Positions 40,005 to 45,139 of a DNA stretch of 45,139 nt are shown here, piece after piece. Both the position numbers and the translations under genes were made by a program. Origin of the DNA: CAYVQU01 sp964453155. GTDB lineage: Bacteria; Chloroflexota; Anaerolineae; Anaerolineales; UBA11858. Positions within the stretch are counted from its first letter, which is position 1, and every line of letters starts with the position of its first letter. The notes beneath the pieces were generated by a model. That model was given only the letters and a program-made list of their open reading frames with translations. It searched no databases and was not told the DNA's origin. The stretch is from contig CAYVQU010000018.1 in assembly GCA_964453155.1 (NCBI GenBank), positions 1 through 45,139 of the forward strand, given 5' to 3'.

Positions 40005-41654
40005 CTATTTCAGCATGGGTACCTTAACCCCATGCTCTTTAGCGAACTGGATCGCTTCAGGGTACCCGGCATCGACGTGGCGGACCACGCCCATTCCGGG
40101 GTCAACGGTCAGAACCCTTTCGAGCCGGGCCGCGGCTTCGGGGGTGCCGTCGGCGACGATGACCTGCCCGGCGTGCAGGCTGTAGCCGATCCCGACCCCG
40201 CCCCCGTGGTGGTAGCTGACCCAGGTGGCCCCGTTGACGGCGTTGACCAGGGCGTTCAGGATCGGCCAGTCGGCGATGGCGTCGGAGCCGTCGCGCATTC
40301 CCTCGGTCTCGCGGTTGGGGCTGGCGACTGAGCCGCTGTCGAGGTGGTCGCGGCCGATTACGATCGGGGCCTTGACTTTGCCGCTGGCAACCAATTCGTT
40401 GAATTTCAGCCCGGCTCGAGCGCGTTCGCCATAACCCAGCCAACAAATCCGGGCGGGTAGGCCCTGAAACTCGATGTCTTTTTGGGCCATTTTGATCCAA
40501 CGGGCCAGATGTTCATCCTCGGGGAAGAGTTCCAGGATGGCCTCGTCGGTGGCATAGATGTCCTCGGGATCGCCGGAGAGGGCCACCCAGCGGAAGGGGC
40601 CTTTGCCCTCGCAGAACAGGGGCCGGATGTAGGCATTGACAAAACCCGGATAGCTGAAGGCCTTCTCCAAACCATTGTCGTAGGCCCGTTGGCGCAGATT
40701 GTTACCATAATCAAAGACCACCGCCCCTTTGGCCTGCCAATCGAGCATGGCCTGAACGTGCTGGGTCATGGCGTCGATGGATTGGCGGACGTATTCATCG
40801 GGGTCGCTTTGGCGGAGAGCATCGGCCTCTTTGAGCGTCAGGTTAGTGGGGATGTAGCCATACAGCGGATCGTGGGCCGATGTTTGGTCGGTGACCACAT
40901 CGGGGACCACGCCGCGGATGACCAATTCGGGCAGGATTTCGGCCGCATTGCCGATCAAAGCGATGGATTTAGCCTGCTCGTCGGCCAGGGCCTCTTCAAC
41001 CCAAGTCATGGCTTCTTCCAGATCATCGGAAATCGCATCGATCTGGCGCAGTTCCAGCCGCCGTTCGGCTCGCCAGCGGTCGATCTCGATCAAGAGGCCG
41101 ACACCCCCGTTCATGGTGATCGCCAGGGGTTGGGCTCCGCCCATCTCGCCGAGTCCCGCGGTGACCACGAATTTGCCTTTCAGGCTGCCCCAGCCGTGCT
41201 GCCGGGCCAGCGCTCCGAAGGTCTCGTAAGTTCCTTGGAGAATGCCCTGGGTACCGATATAAATCCAACTCCCGGCCGTCATCTGGCCGTACATCATCAG
41301 TCCAGCCTGCTCCCATTTCTCGAAATTCTCCTGGGTGGCCCAGGCCGGGACGATGTTCGAGTTGGCGATCAACACCCGGGGGGCATCAGTATGGGTGCGG
41401 AACACGGCTACCGGTTTTCCCGATTGGACCAGTAAGGTCTCATCGGGTTCGAGCTGCCGCAGAGATTCCAGGATGGCGTCGAAAGATTCCCAGTTGCGGG
41501 CCGCTTTACCCCGGCCACCATAGACAATCAGGTTATCGGGGTCAAAGGCCACGACCGGATCGAGATTATTCTGGAGCATCCGGTAGGCTGCTTCAATTTG
41601 CCAGTTTTTACAGGTGAGTTCGGTACCGCGCGGGGCGTAAATTTTTCTAGACAT
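40005..41654 (-). CDS. hutU: Urocanate hydratase
   Basis: A 549-residue NAD-dependent enzyme converting urocanate to imidazolonepropionate, second step of histidine breakdown. It matches the family from end to end: PRGTELTCKNWQIEAAYRML at the N-terminus, YGGRGKAARNWESF, TAGSWIYIGTQGILQGTYET, and the catalytic-region Cys in RICWLGYGERARAGLKFN. The start at 41654 is set by the family N-terminus; the longer frame from 41705 adds unrelated residues. Neither histidine ammonia-lyase (hutH) nor imidazolonepropionase (hutI) lies in this window, so the pathway must be completed elsewhere. Confidence 0.96.
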   Translation of the reverse strand: MSRKIYAPRGTELTCKNWQIEAAYRMLQNNLDPVVAFDPDNLIVYGGRGKAARNWESFDAILESLRQLEPDETLLVQSGKPVAVFRTHTDAPRVLIANSNIVPAWATQENFEKWEQAGLMMYGQMTAGSWIYIGTQGILQGTYETFGALARQHGWGSLKGKFVVTAGLGEMGGAQPLAITMNGGVGLLIEIDRWRAERRLELRQIDAISDDLEEAMTWVEEALADEQAKSIALIGNAAEILPELVIRGVVPDVVTDQTSAHDPLYGYIPTNLTLKEADALRQSDPDEYVRQSIDAMTQHVQAMLDWQAKGAVVFDYGNNLRQRAYDNGLEKAFSYPGFVNAYIRPLFCEGKGPFRWVALSGDPEDIYATDEAILELFPEDEHLARWIKMAQKDIEFQGLPARICWLGYGERARAGLKFNELVASGKVKAPIVIGRDHLDSGSVASPNRETEGMRDGSDAIADWPILNALVNAVNGATWVSYHHGGGVGIGYSLHAGQVIVADGTPEAAARLERVLTVDPGMGVVRHVDAGYPEAIQFAKEHGVKVPMLK

Positions 41655-41682
41655 GGGGGTCTCCTTGTTGAAAACCAATTTG

Positions 41683-41746
41683 CACGCAAAGTCGCAAAGG
41701 CGCAAAGTTTTAGGTTATATTCTTTGCGGCTTGGCGTCTTTGCGTG
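41683..41746. repeat. Palindromic repeat with 8-bp periodic arm (CGCAAAG)
   Basis: CACGCAAAG (41683-41691) and CTTTGCGTG (41738-41746) close the stem. The left arm is three copies of CGCAAAG at 8-bp spacing (CGCAAAGTCGCAAAGGCGCAA...). Same family as 9953-9986 and the outer arms at 29717-29942. Confidence 0.8.
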
Positions 41747-41834
41747 AGAAATTCAATCTCATGTTAGCATGCCGCTGAAGGGCTGTAAATATGACGGATT
41801 GCATCCTAGGGGAGTGGACTGGCACCAAAAAGGG

Positions 41835-41863
41835 TTGACAAGTTTCTTTATTCCACATAAAAT
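41835..41863 (+). promoter_or_regulatory. Sigma-70-type promoter of the TetR gene
   Basis: TTGACA (41835-41840) is a perfect -35; TAAAAT (41858-41863) is a good -10, with exactly 17 bases between. It lies about 70 nt upstream of the TetR start. Confidence 0.85.
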
Positions 41864-41884
41864 GAGTGAGTAATCAGTCATTTT
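41859..41884. promoter_or_regulatory. TetR-type operator overlapping the promoter
   Basis: AAAATGA (41859-41865) and TCATTTT (41878-41884) are perfect half-sites; the inner TGAgTGA/TCAgTCA match 6 of 7. The 26-bp palindrome covers the -10 and probable start site. This is the classic arrangement for autorepression by the TetR protein encoded next. Confidence 0.75.
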
Positions 41885-41936
41885 ACAATATTTAGGATTG
41901 GTGTGCTGCCTGATTGGCCAATCCTTGGAGAAAACC

Positions 41937-42518
41937 ATGAGCGCTCGTAAACTAGATCCCGAAAAACGAACCCAATTCTTGAATTCGGCTTTGAAATTAT
42001 TTGTCGCCAACGGCGTGCAGAATACGTCCACGGCCGCGATTGCTACGGAGGCCGGTACCGCGGCGGGAACCCTGTTCCTGTACTTCCCCACCAAGCAGGA
42101 TTTGATCAATGAGTTGGTCCTGGAGATCACGCGCGAACAGGCCGAAAATACACACGCGCAGCTCCAACCCGCGATGTCAGCGCAGGAAAGCTTTTACGCC
42201 ATTTGGGAGAGCACTATCCGTTGGTTTATGGACAATATGGATGCTTACCTATACGTCCAACTGGTGCGGGATACCAATTGGTTGGATGACCGCGTTGCCC
42301 AGGAGACGGCGCAGTATTTCGGCTATTTCTACACCGCCATTAAAACCGGGCTGGAGACCCAGGCTATCGCCCCCTATCCCCTGGAACTGATCGGCGAAAT
42401 TCTGTACCGCCAAATTGTCGCGGTTTTAAATTTGATCAAGGTCAATCCCAATCCGGAGGAGCACGAAGGGTATATCCAGGCTGGATTCGAGATTTTTTGG
42501 AAGGGTATCAAGGCATAA
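41937..42518 (+). CDS. TetR-family transcriptional regulator
   Basis: A 193-residue regulator. The N-terminal helix-turn-helix is RTQFLNSALKLFVANGVQNTS followed by AAIATEAGTAAGTLFLYFPTKQDLINE, the TetR signature. The C-terminal ligand domain (YLYVQLVRDTNWLDDRVAQE) is diverged as usual. Ligand unknown. A strong promoter with a palindromic operator lies upstream, so it most likely represses itself. The neighbour at 42792 (small membrane protein) is a possible target; the palindromic repeats between them make co-transcription uncertain. Confidence 0.9.
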   Translation: MSARKLDPEKRTQFLNSALKLFVANGVQNTSTAAIATEAGTAAGTLFLYFPTKQDLINELVLEITREQAENTHAQLQPAMSAQESFYAIWESTIRWFMDNMDAYLYVQLVRDTNWLDDRVAQETAQYFGYFYTAIKTGLETQAIAPYPLELIGEILYRQIVAVLNLIKVNPNPEEHEGYIQAGFEIFWKGIKA

Positions 42519-42530
42519 AAAACCAATACT

Positions 42531-42745
42531 AAACCGCTAATCGCGCGAATACCGCGAATATTAAAAAATTTAGAAAAAGTCAGTAGAAGGTTGAACACCG
42601 CGGAGATGCAGAGAACGCCAAGTTTCCCACTCTTGCATGAGAAAAACTCTGCGAACTTCGCGTCTCCGCGGTGAAAAAAGATTTCAAACCACTGTTGAAC
42701 AATACAATAAAAAAATTTTGCGCAGATTGGCGTTATTCGCGGTTT
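42531..42745. repeat. Outer palindromic repeat (AAACCGCTAATC family) interrupted by another
   Basis: AAACCGCTAATCGCGCGAATACCGC on the left, GCAGATTGGCGTTATTCGCGGTTT on the right, about 165 bp apart. Family members at 5332 and 22012 have arms separated by only 15-20 bp. The separation here is filled by the palindrome at 42596-42673 plus flanks (GTTGAAC occurs on both sides of it, at 42590 and 42693), giving a nested structure. Confidence 0.75.
42596..42673. repeat. Inner palindromic repeat (CACCGCGGAGA family)
   Basis: CACCGCGGAGA (42596-42606) and TCTCCGCGGTG (42663-42673) are perfect complements, continuing inward with GCAGAGAACGC against GCGAACTTCGC. It sits inside the loop of the 42531-42745 repeat. 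Relative of 44732-44838. Confidence 0.85.
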
Positions 42746-42791
42746 ACCTGTCCGCAGAAATTTTCCTGATCCTATTTTTCTAGGAGGTAAT

Positions 42792-43163
42792 GTGACTTCA
42801 AAACTCATCTACACGGCATTATTTTTTATCGGCCTCTTTGGTTCCGGGTACTGGCTCAGTCGGTTGGGGACGCCGTACAACACCCTGGTGTTCACGATTC
42901 ATAAATTTGTCGGGGTGGGTATTGGGGTTTTCTTAATCCGGCTGGTGATTCAAACCCATAAAGCCGATCCCCTGGCCGGGGTGCAAATTTTGGCGATTGT
43001 TGTTACAGTCCTGCTCTTCATCACCGCGGTCGGGGCGGGGGGTGCCTTGAGTGCGATGGCCGCGCCGCCGCTGGGACTGAAACTGATACACAAAATCACG
43101 CCCTATGCCATTGTGATTTCAACTGCGGTAACTGTGATGCTTTTACTGCGAAAATTGATCTAA
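42792..43163 (+). CDS. Small four-helix membrane protein, function unknown
   Basis: A 123-residue protein with four predicted membrane segments (YTALFFIGLFGSGYWL, FVGVGIGVFLIRLVI, ILAIVVTVLLFITAVGAGGA, YAIVISTAVTVMLLL). His residues in the second and fourth segments (TIHKFVG, LIHKITP) are reminiscent of b-type heme ligands, but that is not enough for a call. The start is GTG at 42792, with AGGAGG 4-5 nt upstream; the nearby ATG is followed directly by TGA in its frame. Confidence 0.75.
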   Translation: MTSKLIYTALFFIGLFGSGYWLSRLGTPYNTLVFTIHKFVGVGIGVFLIRLVIQTHKADPLAGVQILAIVVTVLLFITAVGAGGALSAMAAPPLGLKLIHKITPYAIVISTAVTVMLLLRKLI

Positions 43164-43289
43164 GGACACAATCGTAGGAGAAATTTCTCTATGGATCGCG
43201 GATAACGCGAATATCGCTTCGCTCACGCAAATGCTGCCCAGTTTATGCAGATTCAAACGAAGTTTGAACACTTCGTTTTATTAGGAAAA

Positions 43290-43329
43290 CAGGAAGCCAG
43301 GAAATTATCTCCTACATTCCTGGCTTCCT
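43290..43329. repeat. Palindromic repeat (AGGAAGCCAGGAA)
   Basis: AGGAAGCCAGGAA (43291-43303) and TTCCTGGCTTCCT (43317-43329) are perfect 13-bp arms with a 13-base loop. TTATCATTTTT follows, so it might terminate plus-strand transcription from the gene at 42792. Confidence 0.8.
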
Positions 43330-43365
43330 TATCATTTTTGGCTTTTTGAGATATTGTGTGGAATG

Positions 43366-43438
43366 GGACACGGATTTCACGGATGAACATGGATTTTTTT
43401 AGATTTTTTATCCGTGAAATCCGCGTGCATCCGTGTCC
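43366..43438. repeat. Palindromic repeat (CACGGATGAACATGGA family)
   Basis: GGACACGGATTTCACGGAT (43366-43384) and the right arm ending CATCCGTGTCC (43438) pair over most of their length, with GATTTTTTTAGATTTTTTATC at the tip. Words CACGGAT and ATCCGTG recur within each arm. Confidence 0.8.
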
Positions 43439-43538
43439 AAAATAGATTTGACCACATAAAACGTCAGAGAGCCTCATTTTTTACCCGTTTCTGTTCAACC
43501 TATTCTTGATGAGTACAAATTTTAAACTTTTACGGCAA

Positions 43539-43871
43539 CTACCCCGGCCAATCCTCGCCTTCGGTATAGCGGGTCCCGCGGTGTCCTTTCTTGGGAATGG
43601 GGGGCTCCAAGCGTTCACCTGGGGCTGCCACCATGATCAAGGTGCGCGGGCGGCCCGATTTGGGATTAACTGCCCCCGGAATCAATTCTTTGATGCGCAA
43701 CCGACCGACCAACTGGTTTCCAAAAATGGTATAAACATAATGGCCGACCTTCAGTTTTGAGGGGGAACCGGCCATATGAAATTCATACTCTGCCAAGGTG
43801 CCATCATACAATGCTTCGACGGCCTCCTGGCCTGCTTTGGCCGGAATTGTTTTTGTGATCCCGAAATTCAT
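43539..43871 (-). CDS. Small soluble protein, function unknown
   Basis: A 110-residue protein with a good ribosome site (GGAGGT, 6 nt before the ATG). The middle section, KVGHYVYTIFGNQLVGRLRIKELIPG, has the feel of a PUA/ASCH/EVE-like small beta-barrel that reads modified bases or RNA, but this is a resemblance only. The C-terminal 35 residues are basic and Pro/Gly-rich. It stands alone with palindromic repeats on both sides. Confidence 0.65.
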   Translation of the reverse strand: MNFGITKTIPAKAGQEAVEALYDGTLAEYEFHMAGSPSKLKVGHYVYTIFGNQLVGRLRIKELIPGAVNPKSGRPRTLIMVAAPGERLEPPIPKKGHRGTRYTEGEDWPG

Positions 43872-43930
43872 TTTACACCTCCGAAGATGATGATCGATAC
43901 GATGACACTAAAACGTGGTCAACATTTTTA

Positions 43931-44018
43931 ACCGCTAATCTACGCTAATTTGCACGAATTTCATGCAAAATCAAGCCATTTTTTGAAATTTTAGCGCAGA
44001 TTAGCGCAATTCGCGGTT
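43931..44018. repeat. Palindromic repeat (AACCGCTAATC / GCGGTT family)
   Basis: AACCGCTAATCTACGCTAATT on the left pairs with GCGCAGATTAGCGCAATTCGCGGTT on the right, with a long AT-rich tip (AAATCAAGCCATTTTTTG). Family members at 5332, 22012 and 42531. Confidence 0.75.
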
Positions 44019-44101
44019 AGTTTTATGTCTTTTTGAGACTCCATGATTAAGTCCCGTGCTACCTGATGACCTAATTATAGTGCTTTAGATGCAAATTTGA
44101 A

Positions 44102-44569
44102 TTATTCAATCGACCCAGCAAAATTATCGGGCACATCCCCGTTCTTGCTTTCATTGAGCAGCGAACTTAACTCACCCAGGTGAAAGAGGGTGTGTTGGAA
44201 CAAAAAGAGTGCGACGCCCAATTGGGTTTCACCGGCCCAGGGGAACAGCTTATTTTCGGCGGCAAAATCGCGCGCCGCCAGCCAGGCTTCGGTTTGCGCA
44301 GCCAACTCTGGGATCGCTTCAATAAGTTCCGCAGCAGAAGGTATTTCGTCATCGGTGCCTTCGAGCCAAAAGGGCCAAATCGGATTCTCAGGGATGGCTC
44401 CATCTTCCAGGTAATATTTCATGCTCTGATTGAGATGCAAAGCCAACCGCGCGGGCGTAATCTTCCCCCGGCCGATGTCCAGCCAGGCGTCCGCATCAAA
44501 TGCCGTCATGAGGCGTTCATATAAGCGAAAAGTATGGGCGAAGCGGGTACTAAATTCGGACTTAATCAT
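44102..44569 (-). CDS. DinB-like four-helix protein
   Basis: A 155-residue soluble protein with the DinB/YfiT layout: an N-terminal helix (FSTRFAHTFRLYERLMTAF), a His-bearing second helix (RLALHLNQSMKYYL) and a terminal QHTLFHLGELSSLL with two more His residues. In this superfamily three His on separate helices bind a divalent metal and a thiol cofactor. The exact reaction is unknown. AGGAG lies 7 nt before the ATG. It ends the minus-strand unit and is separate from the gene at 43871. Confidence 0.8.
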   Translation of the reverse strand: MIKSEFSTRFAHTFRLYERLMTAFDADAWLDIGRGKITPARLALHLNQSMKYYLEDGAIPENPIWPFWLEGTDDEIPSAAELIEAIPELAAQTEAWLAARDFAAENKLFPWAGETQLGVALFLFQHTLFHLGELSSLLNESKNGDVPDNFAGSIE

Positions 44570-44617
44570 TTTTTATCTCCTAAAGGGGCGCCTCCTCTGG
44601 GCACCTGAATTTCAAAA

Positions 44618-44650
44618 AAATTGATGCAGCCCCCCAAGCTGCATCAATTT
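44618..44650 (-). terminator. Terminator-like hairpin in the DinB 5' region
   Basis: AAATTGATGCAGC (44618-44630) pairs perfectly with GCTGCATCAATTT (44638-44650); read on the minus strand it is followed by a T-run (44620-44614), a proper terminator shape. It lies about 45 bp upstream of the DinB start. It could end an upstream minus-strand transcript or act as an attenuator. Confidence 0.6.
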
Positions 44651-44731
44651 TGATTATAACACATATGTTCTAGAAACAACCCAACCAGATGGGCTTTTAC
44701 TGAAAACCGTAGTAGTCAACAGAACACTGAA

Positions 44732-44838
44732 CACCGCACACCGCCCCGAGAGCAAAGCGGTGCGGGGGAGTCGCAGAGAACGCAGAGATTCACACTTTTC
44801 TCTTGAGAAAACTCAGCGAACTCAGTGTCTCCGCGGTG
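44732..44838. repeat. Palindromic repeat (CACCGCGGAG family) with an inserted palindrome
   Basis: CACCGC (44732-44737) and GCGGTG (44833-44838) close the outer stem; CGCAGAGAACGCAGAG and CTCAGCGAACTCAGTGTCTCC continue it. Compared with 42596-42673, the left arm is split by about 27 bp carrying its own palindrome CACCGC...GCGGTG (44739-44762). This is a hairpin inserted into the arm of another. Confidence 0.7.
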
Positions 44839-45039
44839 AAATAACGTGTTCAGACTTATGTTGATCATTACAATTTTTACCGAAAACTGACCAAAATCTC
44901 CACCCTGTTTTCCACAACCTGCTGATCAGCTTCAACAGGAGAAAAATCACTAACGTAAATCGACCAATTCGACTATACTCTGGAAGGGAAAAGAATCACT
45001 TCAACGCTCCACAACTGGGCTTTAGCGAGAGGGACGGCC

Positions 45040-45139
45040 ATGGGCGAACACATTTTCATTTCACATTCTTCCAAAGACGATGGGATCGTGTCATCTCAAA
45101 AAGTAGCGGTAGAACAGAAAATTAACGAAAAACATAGGC
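45040..45139 (+). CDS. TIR-domain-like protein, N-terminal fragment (cut by window end)
   Basis: The last 100 bases encode an open frame starting MGEHIFISHSSKDDGIV, the characteristic first strand and helix of a TIR domain (xIFISHSxxD). GAGAGGGA lies about 6 nt upstream. Only 33 residues are visible, so domain order, length and catalytic residue are unknown. After IVSSQK the helix (VAVEQKINEK) is less typical of TIR than the start, so confidence is moderate. It would be the second TIR-type gene within 10 kb. Confidence 0.6.
   Translation, partial: MGEHIFISHSSKDDGIVSSQKVAVEQKINEKHR

Larger units (their letters stand above)
43164..43538. other. Intergenic region with two palindromic repeats, no gene
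   Basis: I see no credible coding frame. It holds a CGCGAATATCGC-like fragment near 43196-43215, the repeat at 43290-43329 and the repeat at 43366-43438. These three hairpins account for about half the length. Confidence 0.6.
44570..45039. other. Intergenic region with terminator hairpin and composite repeat
   Basis: About 470 bp without a credible gene. It contains the DinB-leader hairpin (44618-44650), a minus-strand TATAAT (44658-44653), the composite repeat at 44732-44838, and at the right end a TATACT near 44974 that may serve the TIR-like gene at 45040. Confidence 0.5.

Noticed and set aside
40482..41435. Plus-strand frame of 317 codons
   Set aside because: Antisense shadow of urocanase.
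1714..44838. CRISPR array
   Set aside because: The palindromic repeats are scattered, of many families and lack regular spacers; no cas gene is present.

Overview
The window looks like a chromosomal segment of a Chloroflexota bacterium, probably Anaerolineae-like. This is an inference from gene style, not from a marker gene. The clues are lipoprotein solute-binding proteins (SBPs) with Glu/Val-rich linkers after the lipobox, Thr/Pro-rich stalks on exported domains, a SpoVS-like protein, an R3H/AAA ATPase beside thymidylate kinase, and PdxS-PdxT. I see no phage gene, transposase or CRISPR array.

Layout. 1-438: the C-terminal part of a LacI-type regulator, cut by the window edge. 637-9878: a peptide/oligosaccharide-type (SBP family 5) ABC operon (ATPase, SBP, two permeases, a multiheme cytochrome c lipoprotein, second ATPase, small membrane protein) ending in a terminator at 9900-9927. 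10005-12823: two GH4 alpha-glycosidase paralogues. 12912-17813 (minus): a sugar ABC operon, permease-permease-SBP, whose SBP is an internal tandem duplication (two complete binding domains, 420-residue period). 18212-19636: a divergent third homologue of the same SBP. 19677-23023 (minus): tmk, an R3H ATPase and a GNAT-like protein. 23259-24813 (minus): pdxS-pdxT. 25008-35447: mixed housekeeping and signalling genes, including a zinc-ribbon protein (probably leaderless), spoVS, an aminotransferase, two paralogous anchored proteins, a rhomboid protease, tRNA-Ser(CGA), a cyclase-like toroid protein with a GNAT, deoC, a methyltransferase, and a pseudokinase-TM-SUMF1-like fusion. 35566-36720: a TIR-TM-extracellular-domain protein interrupted by an in-frame amber codon. 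36893-38240 (minus): a winged-helix regulator between two membrane proteins. 38399-41654 (minus): a polytopic membrane sialidase and a lone urocanase. 41937-44569: a TetR regulator with a clear promoter/operator, a small membrane protein, a small hypothetical and a DinB-like protein. 45040-end: the start of a second TIR-like gene.

How they may work together. LacI remnant, family-5 transporter, GH4 pair and sugar ABC operon read as one carbohydrate region of about 19 kb. The family-5 system may import oligosaccharides rather than peptides, with cytosolic GH4 enzymes cleaving the product. The sugar operon has no ATPase of its own and would borrow one.

The most unusual non-coding signal is a set of at least 20 intergenic imperfect palindromes of many unrelated sequence families, present in most intergenic gaps. 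Their arms are often built from 7-9 bp tandem words, and at least four are nested, one hairpin sitting inside another. No mobility gene accompanies them here. The strongest coding oddities are the double-domain SBP, the receptor-like TIR protein with its amber codon next to the pseudokinase-SUMF1 fusion, and the multiheme cytochrome inside a nutrient-uptake operon.
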